DNA from: Actimicrobium sp. CCC2.4
GTDB lineage: Bacteria > Pseudomonadota > Gammaproteobacteria > Burkholderiales > Burkholderiaceae_D
DNA: 64,000 bases
Direction of reading: 5' to 3'
Assembly (NCBI RefSeq): GCF_034347385.1
Contig: NZ_CP133777.1
Coordinates: 620,001-684,000, forward strand
This document shows, in pieces, positions 27,147 to 35,944 of this stretch. The translations under genes were made by a program, and so were the position numbers. Each line of letters starts with the position of its first letter. Within the stretch, counting starts at the first letter, position 1. The notes under the pieces are model-generated. The model was not told where the DNA came from, did no database searches, and was given only the letters and a program-made list of their open reading frames with translations.

Positions 27147-27281
27147 ATTCCGCGTTGCAATGGAATCGCTGCGTTTAAGTTAAATTGTGTCAAATTAATC
27201 GCAAGAGCGTGGTTTTTTACTATCAAATTTTCAAACCCGAGTTATTCTGACGGCATGTTTTATTGATAACTGAAAGATGCC

Positions 27282-27857
27282 ATGAAAAAACTTATCTTGG
27301 GACTCGCGCTGGCTGCTTTCAGCCTGATGGCGCAGGCTGCAAATCTGGTGGCCAACGGCGGCTTCGACAGCGGACTGACCAACTGGGCGCAAAGTACCTT
27401 GCCTCCGGGCGAATCCGAAACACGTGAGGTTACCGATTTTGGATTCGGTGACTTTTTCTACTCCAACGGTAACACCGTCCCAAGCTCGATATCACAGTCA
27501 ATTCAGACCGTCGCCGGCACTTTTTATGACCTGAGTTTTCAGCTGCGCGGTTTATCAAAGGACTCAACGCCGGTCATCAGCAATTCAAGCGTCATGTTTG
27601 GCGATTCAACTTACGTCCAGAGTACGTTCGACAGCGCTGCGCTCGCCGGGACATTCACTCCCTTTACCTATAAATATCTTGCTGGTCCGGGTACCAGCAC
27701 GCTGCTGACCTTCACGTCAAGCAGCGACAATAGCTTCGTTCACCTCGACAATGTATCCGTTCAGGTCAGCGCGGTACCAGAGCCTGAAACCTACGCAATG
27801 ATGTTGCTCGGTCTTGGCCTGATCGGTTATACGATGCAGCGCCGACGCAAGGCCTGA
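27282..27857 (+). CDS. PEP-CTERM sorting domain protein
   Basis: 191 residues. Signal peptide (LILGLALAAFSLMAQAA), a beta-rich, Ser/Thr/Gly-rich body beginning LVANGGFDSGLTNW, which resembles carbohydrate-binding-like choice-of-anchor folds, and a textbook C-terminal PEP-CTERM signal: VPEPETYAMMLLGLGLIGY then MQRRRKA. Exosortase (EpsH family) would cleave at this signal; none is in the window. The 135-bp upstream region is AT-rich compared with neighbours. A terminator follows, so it is probably monocistronic. Confidence 0.9.
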   Translation: MKKLILGLALAAFSLMAQAANLVANGGFDSGLTNWAQSTLPPGESETREVTDFGFGDFFYSNGNTVPSSISQSIQTVAGTFYDLSFQLRGLSKDSTPVISNSSVMFGDSTYVQSTFDSAALAGTFTPFTYKYLAGPGTSTLLTFTSSSDNSFVHLDNVSVQVSAVPEPETYAMMLLGLGLIGYTMQRRRKA

Positions 27858-27875
27858 CGCTGTTGGCCGGACCTG

Positions 27876-27903
27876 AAAACCTCGAGTCATCGGGGTTTTT
27901 TTT
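27876..27903 (+). terminator. Rho-independent terminator after the PEP-CTERM gene
   Basis: AAAACCTCGA pairs with TCGGGGTTTT (one G-T pair) around a four-base loop and runs into eight or more T residues, 19 bp past the stop codon. Confidence 0.85.
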
Positions 27904-28123
27904 CGCCTGCAACATCTGTTGTTGCGGTCTGTGCGTACAAGGTCAGGTGCACGGCGGTGCGGCAGTCGGCAAGGGTGCGGCACTTTTCACGCATTCGGCA
28001 CTCATATCGCTGGTATCGTTGCGCAAACCCTGCCTGGCGCGGCAACGCTGGCCAGTTTTGAGGCGGTGCCGTTTGCCTTTCCCTTATACTCAAGCCGATT
28101 CCATCATCCAACTCTTCATTCCT

Positions 28124-28588
28124 ATGACTACTGTCTTTCCTGTTGCTCGCCGTCGTACTCTTCGCGCCGCTGTTGCACGCGGGTTCACCCTGATCGAAAT
28201 CATGGTCGTCGTCGTTATTATGGGCATTCTCGCCGCGCTGGTGGTGCCCAAGCTGATGGGGCGTACCGACGACGCCCGCGTCACTGCCGCCCGCCAGGAT
28301 ATTGCCACCGTGATGCAGGCGCTGAAGCTCTACAAACTCGATAACCAGCGCTACCCGACCACCGAGCAAGGCTTGTCCGCACTGGTGATCAAGCCGACCA
28401 GCGGCCCCGACGCACGTGGCTGGAAAACCGGTGGCTACATCGACAAGCTGCCAAAAGACCCATGGGGCAATCCCTACCAGTACCTGTCACCCGGCATCAA
28501 GGGCGAAGTCGACGTATTGTCGTTTGGTGCCGATGGCCAGAGCGGCGGGACCGGTAATGATGCCGATATCGGTTCCTGGGATCTGTAA
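28124..28588 (+). CDS. gspG: Type II secretion major pseudopilin GspG
   Basis: 154 residues. Prepilin site RGFTLIEIMVVVVIMGILAA with Gly/Phe cleavage and Glu5; then the GspG-specific LYKLDNQRYPTTEQGLSAL and DPWGNPYQYLSPG with the calcium-binding loop region near the C-terminus. The leader is unusually long (about 20 residues). First gene of a twelve-gene operon. A possible -10 TATACT lies at 28085-28090, without a clear -35. No obvious Shine-Dalgarno. Confidence 0.96.
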   Translation: MTTVFPVARRRTLRAAVARGFTLIEIMVVVVIMGILAALVVPKLMGRTDDARVTAARQDIATVMQALKLYKLDNQRYPTTEQGLSALVIKPTSGPDARGWKTGGYIDKLPKDPWGNPYQYLSPGIKGEVDVLSFGADGQSGGTGNDADIGSWDL

Positions 28589-28597
28589 CCCATCCCC

Positions 28598-29083
28598 ATG
28601 CCGAGCTCCAGCCGTTTCGTCCGTCGCCCGTCGCGTGGTTTTACGCTGCTGGAATTGCTGGTCGTCATGGTCATTGCCGGCGTGATGCTGGGTGTCGTGT
28701 CGTTCAATGCGATGCCCAGCGCGCGCCAGGTTCTGGAAACCGACGCCAGGCGTATCGCCTTGCTGCTGCAACTGGCCCGCGACGAAGCGATCGTACGCAA
28801 CAGTCCGGTGGCGTTCGAAGCCGATGCCGGGCGCTATCGTTTCCTGGTGCGCACCAACAACGTCTGGCAGCCGATCGAAAAAGACGATCTGCTGCGCGAG
28901 AGGGCTTTCCAGCGTGCGCCGTTGACCTTGCTGATCAATCCGCCGCTGGCACCTGTCAGCGGTCCGATGCGTATCGTGTTCGGCCGTGAACCGGTCGACA
29001 AGCCGTTCGTTTTGACGTTGGCGACCGATGAGGCACGGGTAGATATCCGTGCCGACGGTATCGGCCACTTCGTGGTGGAGTGA
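28598..29083 (+). CDS. gspH: Type II secretion minor pseudopilin GspH
   Basis: 161 residues. Type IV prepilin signal RGFTLLELLVVMVIAGVMLG followed by the GspH-like VVSFNAMPSARQVLETDARRI and a beta-rich C-terminus. It is a minor pseudopilin of the pseudopilus. Nine bases separate it from gspG. Confidence 0.9.
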   Translation: MPSSSRFVRRPSRGFTLLELLVVMVIAGVMLGVVSFNAMPSARQVLETDARRIALLLQLARDEAIVRNSPVAFEADAGRYRFLVRTNNVWQPIEKDDLLRERAFQRAPLTLLINPPLAPVSGPMRIVFGREPVDKPFVLTLATDEARVDIRADGIGHFVVE

Positions 29084-29089
29084 CGGCGC

Positions 29090-29470
29090 ATGTATCCATA
29101 CCGTTCCCGTTCCTGCTCCACTGGTTTTACGCTGCTTGAAGTACTGGTCGCACTGGTCATCGTCGGCACGGCGCTCGGTGCCAGCTTGCGCGCGGTCGGC
29201 AGCCTGACCCAGAACAGCAACGACTTGCGCGCTGCCATGATGGCGACCTGGTCGGCAGAAAACCGGCTCACTGAAATCCGCCTCGCTCGCAGCTATCCAG
29301 CGTTGGGTAAAACGGCGTTCGAATGTCCGCAGGCAGAAATGCGACTGGTCTGCGAGCAGGAAGTGCTGTCGACACCAAACGTCAATTTTCGCCGGGTCGA
29401 AGTCAGTGTCTACGATGCCCGTTCGCCGACCCGGCGCATCATCAAACTCAATCAGCTTGTCAGTGTTTAA
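29090..29470 (+). CDS. gspI: Type II secretion minor pseudopilin GspI
   Basis: 126 residues. Prepilin signal TGFTLLEVLVALVIVGTALG and the GspI-typical WSAENRLTEIRL. GspI forms the pseudopilus tip with GspJ and GspK. Seven bases after gspH; the 3' end overlaps the probable start of gspJ. Confidence 0.92.
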   Translation: MYPYRSRSCSTGFTLLEVLVALVIVGTALGASLRAVGSLTQNSNDLRAAMMATWSAENRLTEIRLARSYPALGKTAFECPQAEMRLVCEQEVLSTPNVNFRRVEVSVYDARSPTRRIIKLNQLVSV

Positions 29471-30122
29471 GCATTCGCACCCGACCCGGCACCGGCAGCG
29501 TGGCTTCACGCTGGTCGAACTGCTGGTCGCCATCACCATCCTGGGTGTCATCGCCGTGCTCGGCTGGCGTGGCCTCGACAGCATCGTACGCGCCCGTGTC
29601 GCGCTGACCAGCGACCTCGAACAAACGCGCGGCATGCAACTGGCGTTTGCCCAGATGCAAAGCGATTGCGGCCTGATTGCCGATGCCGTGGTGCTTGGCG
29701 ACCGGCCCAATTTGCTGTCGGACCAGGGGCGCTTGCTGCTGGTGCGCAAGGTCTATGCAGAAAACCAGCCGACCCGGTTGCAAGTCATCGCTTATCGCTT
29801 GCGCCAGGGCGCGCTGATGCGCAGCGAATCCGCTGCCACCCGTGACCTCGATCAGCTCGATCAGTTCTGGCAAGCCGCCAGCGCCGACACCGATAGCGGC
29901 AGCAGCGTGACCCTCAAGACCGGCGTCGATGCGATGACCATCAAGTCGTGGGACGGCAATGCCTGGAACATGGTGCAGCCGGCTGCCGCGGCAACCAACG
30001 TCGTCACGACCGTGCCTGGCGCAGTAGCGCCGCCGGCCATCATGAAGGGCTTGCAGGTCACCTTGCAGCTCAATGAACAGCAAGTCCTGCTGGTCAAGGC
30101 CTTCCTGCTGGGGGCCGTATGA
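29457..30122 (+). CDS. gspJ: Type II secretion minor pseudopilin GspJ
   Basis: About 221 residues. Prepilin signal RGFTLVELLVAITILGVIAV, then the GspJ body (LEQTRGMQLAFAQMQSDCGLI, YRLRQGALMRSE). The start is uncertain: TTG at 29457 or GTG at 29463, both overlapping the gspI stop, give a short leader, while an ATG at 29415 would overlap gspI by 56 bases. No Shine-Dalgarno decides. The stop overlaps gspK. Confidence 0.88.
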   Translation: MSVFKHSHPTRHRQRGFTLVELLVAITILGVIAVLGWRGLDSIVRARVALTSDLEQTRGMQLAFAQMQSDCGLIADAVVLGDRPNLLSDQGRLLLVRKVYAENQPTRLQVIAYRLRQGALMRSESAATRDLDQLDQFWQAASADTDSGSSVTLKTGVDAMTIKSWDGNAWNMVQPAAAATNVVTTVPGAVAPPAIMKGLQVTLQLNEQQVLLVKAFLLGAV

Positions 30123-31132
30123 AAAATACCTGCCGTCTGCAGCGGCAACGCGGCGTTGCCGTGATCACCGCACTGTTGCTGACCACGCTTGCCGTCACCA
30201 TCGTGGCCAGTCTGTTCTGGCAGCAGCAAGTGCAGGTGCGCTCGATCGAAAACCAGCGCACCCAGTTACAAAAGCAATGGATTTTACGCGGCGCGCTCGA
30301 CTGGTCGCGCCTGATCCTGCGCTCGGATACCAATCAGGTCGATTACCTCGGCGATCCGTGGGCGATCCCGCTGGAAGAAGTCCGCCTCGACGAATTTGTC
30401 GAAAATGGCAAGCAGGATGCCGACGCCAGCAGTGCCATGCTGTCCGGCTACATCGTCGATGCGCAATCGCGCCTGAATGTGAATGCGCTGGTCCGCAATG
30501 GCGGCGCGCTCAGCCCGCCCGATGTGACGGCTTTTGCGAAATTGCTCAACAGCCTGCGGATTCCCTCGGCCAATGCACTGACCAATGCGACAGTGAGTTA
30601 CCTGTTGACGGCTCGCCAGCCGCAAACCACGGTGGTGCCCACCAGCGGATCAACCACCACCACGCCGGGCAGCACGACCAGCACCAACAACACTTCGCAG
30701 TCCCAAGCCGTCGCGCACATGATGCCGCTGACCCAGCTCGACGACTTGCTGGCGATACCGGGTTTTACCGAAGAGACGCTGCTCAAGCTCAAGGACTACG
30801 TGATTGTCCTGCCGTTTAGCGATAGCAAGATCAATGTCAATACGGCCACTGCCGAAGTCTTGTCTGCTGTGATTCCGGGACTGGGGCTGTCCGATGCTGC
30901 CACGCTGGTGGCCAGTCGCGAGCGAGCCTATTTCAAGGATGCGGCAGATTTCACTAATCGGCTACCCGCAACCAACGCGGCGCGCGCAACCAGCGCGGTG
31001 TCGCTCGATGTCAAAACCGAGTACTTCCTTGTCAACGGCAAAGTGAAGCTCAATAATGCGGTACTGGAAATCCAGTCGCTGGTGCAGCGGCGCGGGTCGG
31101 TAGTCACGGTCCTCTGGACCCGAGAAACCTAA
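30119..31132 (+). CDS. gspK: Type II secretion minor pseudopilin GspK
   Basis: 337 residues. Prepilin-like N-terminus QRGVAVITALLLTTLAVTIV lacks the Glu5 of the other pseudopilins, as usual for GspK. The large insert includes a Thr/Ser/Gly-rich linker (about residues 165-195). The helix-hairpin-helix-like segment INVNTATAEVLSAVIPGLG is diagnostic. GspK caps the pseudopilus tip. ATGA overlap with gspJ. Confidence 0.92.
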   Translation: MKNTCRLQRQRGVAVITALLLTTLAVTIVASLFWQQQVQVRSIENQRTQLQKQWILRGALDWSRLILRSDTNQVDYLGDPWAIPLEEVRLDEFVENGKQDADASSAMLSGYIVDAQSRLNVNALVRNGGALSPPDVTAFAKLLNSLRIPSANALTNATVSYLLTARQPQTTVVPTSGSTTTTPGSTTSTNNTSQSQAVAHMMPLTQLDDLLAIPGFTEETLLKLKDYVIVLPFSDSKINVNTATAEVLSAVIPGLGLSDAATLVASRERAYFKDAADFTNRLPATNAARATSAVSLDVKTEYFLVNGKVKLNNAVLEIQSLVQRRGSVVTVLWTRET

Positions 31133-31149
31133 AAAGCGAACGGAACCTC

Positions 31150-32400
31150 TTGAGCACACTCTACATTCGCCTGTTATCGAAAGCCGCCGCCGACTGCCTC
31201 GACGAGCCCGGTCAGCTGGGCTGCGCGTTTGCGCTGGTCGCCGACGGCGGCAGCATCGAGCGCGAAGGCGCCGCCGTGCTGGCCGATCTGCGCCCCGTCA
31301 TTGCCCAGTCCCAGCGTGTGACGCTGTTGCTGGCCGCCAGTGACGTGACCTTGTTGCGCATCCGTGTGCCACCGTTGTCGGCGGCAAGGCTGCGCACCGC
31401 GCTACCCAACATGCTCGAAGAAAAACTGATGACCGATCCGGCCGAATGCGTCATCGTCGCCGGCGGCACTGCAGATGGCTTACGCACCGTCGCGGTCGTG
31501 CAGCGCGCCTGGCTGGAACGGCTGGTGCACCTTTTTACCGGGCTCGGTGCCCGGCACCTCAGCGCATTGCCAGCGCAGTTGTGCGTTCCGCATCAGGCGG
31601 GTGTCGTATCTGCCGTGATTGTCGAACATGCCGCTGACCTGGAACTGGTGATCCGGCTCAATGAGCAGGACGGTCTTGGGATTGCCGTCTTGCCCGATCA
31701 GGCCGCCAGCGCGTTGCAGGAAACTTTGCAAACGCTGTGCGCGGTGGTGCCGCAAGCGCCGATCGCCTTGTATCTCACGCCATCCAGCGTGCCGGCTTGC
31801 CAGGCTTTGCTGGAGGACGGCCAGCATGAGCGCATCACGCTCTTTGCCGACAACTGGTTGCGCTGGGTCACGGCTGCCCGCGGCGTCACGCTGAACCTGA
31901 TGAACGGACTGGGTGTGGCCGGGGGCAGCGGCCTGAACTGGCAGCCATGGCGCTGGGCCATCGGCCTGGCTGCGGTCGCTTTGCTGGTCAACGTGACCGC
32001 GCTCAATGTCGAGTGGTTACGCATGAAGCGCGAAGCCAACGGGCTGCAAGGCAGCATGATCCAGACCTACAAGACCGCCTATCCGAAAGAGACCGCCATC
32101 ATCGATCCGGTCGTCCAGATGCGCCAGAAAATCGCCGCTGGCCAGCGCGCCTCCGGCCAGGCGGCGCCGGATGATTTCACCAGCCTGCTGGCTGCGTTCA
32201 GCGAGGCCTGGAACAGCGTCATGCAAGGCAATCAGTCGCTGGTGATTGCCGGCATCGAATACCACGACCGTGGTTTGCTGATCAAGCTCAAGCCCGACGC
32301 GCAGCCACCGCTGGACCAGATCAAGGCGGCGCTGACGCAGCGTCAGCTCAGCCTGTCGCAACAAAATGCCGGTGTCTGGCAGATCAGGAGCAGTAAATGA
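31150..32400 (+). CDS. gspL: Type II secretion assembly protein GspL
   Basis: 416 residues. Cytoplasmic actin-like GspL domain (VTLLLAASDVTLLRIRVPPL, LRTALPNMLEEKLM), one membrane helix near 275-292 (WAIGLAAVALLVNVTALNV) and a periplasmic ferredoxin-like domain. GspL links the ATPase GspE to the inner-membrane platform. The start codon is TTG at 31150; no ATG is available near the conserved N-terminus. It overlaps gspM by four bases. Confidence 0.9.
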   Translation: MSTLYIRLLSKAAADCLDEPGQLGCAFALVADGGSIEREGAAVLADLRPVIAQSQRVTLLLAASDVTLLRIRVPPLSAARLRTALPNMLEEKLMTDPAECVIVAGGTADGLRTVAVVQRAWLERLVHLFTGLGARHLSALPAQLCVPHQAGVVSAVIVEHAADLELVIRLNEQDGLGIAVLPDQAASALQETLQTLCAVVPQAPIALYLTPSSVPACQALLEDGQHERITLFADNWLRWVTAARGVTLNLMNGLGVAGGSGLNWQPWRWAIGLAAVALLVNVTALNVEWLRMKREANGLQGSMIQTYKTAYPKETAIIDPVVQMRQKIAAGQRASGQAAPDDFTSLLAAFSEAWNSVMQGNQSLVIAGIEYHDRGLLIKLKPDAQPPLDQIKAALTQRQLSLSQQNAGVWQIRSSK

Positions 32401-32942
32401 GCAACGCAAGCATGTCGGCCAATTTGCGCGCCAGTATCCGCAGCGCACGCGATTCGGCGGCCGCTTTCTGGAACGACCGCAGTGCGCAGGAGCGTAAGCA
32501 ATTGCTGGTTATCGGTAGCGTGATCCTGCTGGCCTTGGTGTACCTGCTGCTGATCGATCCGGCCTTGTCGGGCCGCGCCCAATTGCGCAAGAGCCTCCCG
32601 GAGTTGCGCCAGAAAGCCGCCGTGATGCAGCAACTGGCGCGTGATGCGGTAGCGCTGTCGTCCATCGTCGCGCCACCGCCGCCGGTGCTCTCGAAGGAAG
32701 GCATGGAAACCTCGCTCGCCACGCGCGGTCTGAAGTCGCAAAGTGTTGTCGTGACCGATGACGTGGTGCGCATCCAGCTGTCATCGGTATCGTTTGCGGC
32801 GCTGGTCGACTGGCTCGGCGAGGTGCAAAAAACCGTCCGGCTGTCAGTCATCGACACCAGCATCACCGCCCAATCGGCCAGCGATACGGTCAATGCCACG
32901 CTGACCTTGCGCCAGCAGAAGAGCGAGAGCCGCAGTGAGTGA
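32397..32942 (+). CDS. gspM: Type II secretion protein GspM
   Basis: 181 residues: a short cytoplasmic N-terminus, one membrane helix (QLLVIGSVILLALVYLLLID) and a periplasmic ferredoxin-like domain, the GspM topology. GspM partners GspL. Overlaps gspL (ATGA) and gspN. Confidence 0.88.
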   Translation: MSNASMSANLRASIRSARDSAAAFWNDRSAQERKQLLVIGSVILLALVYLLLIDPALSGRAQLRKSLPELRQKAAVMQQLARDAVALSSIVAPPPPVLSKEGMETSLATRGLKSQSVVVTDDVVRIQLSSVSFAALVDWLGEVQKTVRLSVIDTSITAQSASDTVNATLTLRQQKSESRSE

Positions 32943-33729
32943 GCAGCCGCGGCGCTGGCCGCGTGTCGTACTATGGTTGCTCGCGGCAATGTTGATGGTG
33001 ATCCTCACGGTGCTGGTATTTTGTCCGGTCAGCTGGATGGCGCTACTGCTCGAAAAACAGACTGCCGGTCGCCTGACGCTGGGCGATCCGCAAGGTTCAC
33101 TGTGGCGCGGCTCTGCTTTTATCGGCGGGGCAGCGGGTAATAACGAACCGGTGACGGCGTTGTTGCCGGGCCGGTTTTCATGGCAGTTATCGCCGCTGGT
33201 ACTGGTAGGACGGGTTGACCTGACGCTGGAGAATCCGGCGGCACTGACCAGTCCGGTACAGGTCACCGGCAGCTGGAACGCCTGGACCGTCAGTCCGGCC
33301 GTGCTGACCTTGCCGGCAGAGCGACTCGCCGGTCTGGGCGCGCCGCTCAACACGGTGCAACCCTCCGGCGTGATGCAGCTATCGTGGGGGCCACTGGAAC
33401 TGGCGCGCAATGGTCCGCAAGTCGAACTGACCGGTAGCACGACGCTGAACTTGCGTGATGTTGCCTCGCGGATGTCGCCGGTGCGACCGTTGGGCAGTTA
33501 CACCGTACAGATGGACTGGCAAGGCAGCAAAGCCAGTCTGCAACTGAAGACCCGGCGCGGACCACTGCTGCTTTCTGGCGATGGTTCACTTACCAACGGC
33601 CGATTGCAGTTTTCAGGCATCGCAGAAGCTGAAGCCGGCCACCAGGACAAGCTGTCCAATCTACTCAATTTGCTGGGTCGGCACCGTCGAGACGGTGATC
33701 GCGACGTTATCGCGTTAGAGTTCAAATAA
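32935..33729 (+). CDS. gspN: Type II secretion protein GspN
   Basis: 264 residues with an N-terminal membrane anchor (VVLWLLAAMLMVILTVLVF) and a beta-rich periplasmic domain containing LTLGDPQGSLWRGSA, typical of GspN. GspN is absent from many T2SS and its role is poorly defined. GTG start at 32935 overlapping the gspM end; the stop overlaps the gspD ATG. Confidence 0.87.
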   Translation: MSEQPRRWPRVVLWLLAAMLMVILTVLVFCPVSWMALLLEKQTAGRLTLGDPQGSLWRGSAFIGGAAGNNEPVTALLPGRFSWQLSPLVLVGRVDLTLENPAALTSPVQVTGSWNAWTVSPAVLTLPAERLAGLGAPLNTVQPSGVMQLSWGPLELARNGPQVELTGSTTLNLRDVASRMSPVRPLGSYTVQMDWQGSKASLQLKTRRGPLLLSGDGSLTNGRLQFSGIAEAEAGHQDKLSNLLNLLGRHRRDGDRDVIALEFK

Positions 33730-35924
33730 TGGAAAATACCCTCGTGCACACATACCACTCCGCTCCCCCTATCCTGCCAAGATGGCGCCGGATCAGCGCC
33801 GCCGTCCTGCTTTTGTGCGCAGTGGCCGGTATCCCCCAACCGCTGCTGGCCGCCGATCCGCCTGCCGGCTCTGCCGTGATGAACTTCGTTGGTGCCGATA
33901 TCGAGTCGGTGATCAAGGCGGTCGGGCAGTACACCAGCATGACCTTTATTATCGATCCGCGCGTCAAGGGCACCATCAGTCTGGTATCCGAAAAGCCGGT
34001 GACGAAGGCACAAGCCTTCAGCCTGCTGACGTCGGCGCTGCGCTTGCAGGGCTATGCGGTGGTGATCGGCGAGGATTTCGCCAAGGTCGTACCGGAAGCC
34101 GATGCCAAACTGCAGGCCGGTCCGTCGCAGGGACTCAGCGTCAAGGGCGACCAGATTGCAACGCAGATATTCCGGCTCAATTACGAATCGGCAGCCAATC
34201 TGGTGACGGTACTGCGGCCGCTGATTTCGCCGAACAATACGATCAATGCCAACCCCGGCAACAACTCCCTGGTGATCACCGATTACGCCGACAACCTGCG
34301 TCGCCTCGGCAAGATCGTCGCCGCGCTTGATGCGCCGGCCAGTGGCGATGTCGATATCGTGCCGATCCGTTATGCGATCGCCAGCGACCTCGCGCAAATC
34401 GTCTCGCGCCTGCTCGACGCCGGCACCACGCCGGGTGTCGCCGATGGTGGCAAGGTTAGTGTGCTCGCCGACAGCCGCACTAACTCGCTGATCATTCGCG
34501 CACCGTCGCAGGGGCGCGCCAATCTGGCCAAATCGCTCATTGCCCGTCTCGATCAGCCAACTGCGCAACCGGGCAACGTGCATGTGGTCTACCTGCGCAA
34601 TGCCGATGCAACCAAGCTCGCGCAAACCTTGCGCTCGGTGATGACCAACGACACGTCGGTGCAGCAGCAATCGCAATCGCAGCAGCAGTCACAACAGCAG
34701 CAAGGGTTCGGCCAGAGCCAGGGCCAGGGCCAGGGTGGCAGCACGACCGGTAGCAGCCTGCAGCCACTGCAACAAAGCAATTCACTGTCGAACCAGCCAT
34801 CTTCCGGCGGTAGCGGTGGCGGTGCCGCTGGTTTCATCCAGGCGGACGCCACCACCAACACGCTGATCATCACCGCCAGCGAAGCGGTCTATCGCAATTT
34901 GCGCGTCGTCATCGACCAGCTCGATGTGCGTCGCGCACAGGTCTACATCGAATCGCTGATCGTCGAAGTCTCGGCCAAGAAAGCTGCCGAGTTCGGGATT
35001 CAGTGGCTCGGGCTGAGCGGTAATTCGACCAGCAACTACCGGGTCGGTGCCGCCAGCACGTTTTCGACCGATAACATCGCCGGTCTTGCTGCTGCCTCCA
35101 AGGCGGGGACGGTTCCTGCGGTCGGTGCCGGCCTGACCCTGGGTGTTTTCCGCCAGATTAACGGCGCGCTCGGCCTGGGCGCATTGGCCCGGGCACTCGA
35201 ATCGGACGATGGCACCAACATTCTGTCGATGCCGAACCTGATTACGCTGGACAACGAAGAAGCCCGCATCATCGTCGGCCAGAATGTCCCGTTCATTACC
35301 GGGCAGTACACGACCCAGGCATCGGGCGGCGGCAGCGGCGTCAATCCGTTCCAGACCGTCGAGCGCAAGGACGTCGGTTTGCAGCTGCGCGTGCGGCCAC
35401 AGATTTCCGAGGGCGGCACGGTAAAGATGGCGATTTATCAGGAAACCTCGGCCGTGCAGAGTTCCACCAACACCGCCGGCATCATCACCAGCAAGCGCTC
35501 GATTGATACCAATGTGCTGGTCGATGATGGCCAGATCGTGGTGCTAGGCGGACTGATCGAAGACACGCTTGAAGATGGCAACGAGCGCGTGCCGGGTCTC
35601 GGCGATTTGCCGGTGGTCGGCAACCTGTTCAAGTACCAGAAACGCAATCGCACCAAGACCAACCTGATGGTGTTCCTGCGCCCGACCATCATCCGCAGCA
35701 ACGAGCAAAGCCTGAGTCTGTCGGGCGACCGCTACGACCTGATGCGCAAGGTCCAGCAGCAATCCCAGCCGGCCGAGTCGGCCGTATTGCCGAACATGAT
35801 GACGCCGACCTTGCCGCTGATGGACAACGGCTTGCCGGGTGGCGGCAATCTGGTGCGGCCGATTGCGCCGGCACAGGGTTTGCCACCGAAGGTGACGCCT
35901 GATCCGGCACCGATCCAGAACTAA
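33729..35924 (+). CDS. gspD: Type II secretion outer-membrane secretin GspD
   Basis: 731 residues. Signal peptide ending near LLAAD, N0 domain (VMNFVGADIESVIKAVGQYT), N1-N3 domains and the C-terminal secretin barrel (VGQNVPFITGQY, VERKDVGLQLRVRPQI, VVLGGLIEDT, PVVGNLFKY). Between N3 halves, about residues 308-372, is a Gln/Ser/Gly-rich insertion encoded by CAG/CAA-rich DNA at 34660-34830. Multimers form the outer-membrane channel. Confidence 0.96.
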   Translation: MENTLVHTYHSAPPILPRWRRISAAVLLLCAVAGIPQPLLAADPPAGSAVMNFVGADIESVIKAVGQYTSMTFIIDPRVKGTISLVSEKPVTKAQAFSLLTSALRLQGYAVVIGEDFAKVVPEADAKLQAGPSQGLSVKGDQIATQIFRLNYESAANLVTVLRPLISPNNTINANPGNNSLVITDYADNLRRLGKIVAALDAPASGDVDIVPIRYAIASDLAQIVSRLLDAGTTPGVADGGKVSVLADSRTNSLIIRAPSQGRANLAKSLIARLDQPTAQPGNVHVVYLRNADATKLAQTLRSVMTNDTSVQQQSQSQQQSQQQQGFGQSQGQGQGGSTTGSSLQPLQQSNSLSNQPSSGGSGGGAAGFIQADATTNTLIITASEAVYRNLRVVIDQLDVRRAQVYIESLIVEVSAKKAAEFGIQWLGLSGNSTSNYRVGAASTFSTDNIAGLAAASKAGTVPAVGAGLTLGVFRQINGALGLGALARALESDDGTNILSMPNLITLDNEEARIIVGQNVPFITGQYTTQASGGGSGVNPFQTVERKDVGLQLRVRPQISEGGTVKMAIYQETSAVQSSTNTAGIITSKRSIDTNVLVDDGQIVVLGGLIEDTLEDGNERVPGLGDLPVVGNLFKYQKRNRTKTNLMVFLRPTIIRSNEQSLSLSGDRYDLMRKVQQQSQPAESAVLPNMMTPTLPLMDNGLPGGGNLVRPIAPAQGLPPKVTPDPAPIQN

Positions 35925-35944
35925 CCCGAGTCCAACGAGCAGCC

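Noticed and set aside
28487-29749. 420-residue minus-strand frame opposite gspG-gspJ
   Set aside because: Three pseudopilin signals on the plus strand explain this DNA.
33498-34676. 392-residue minus-strand frame opposite gspN/gspD
   Set aside because: Shadow of the secretin N-domains.
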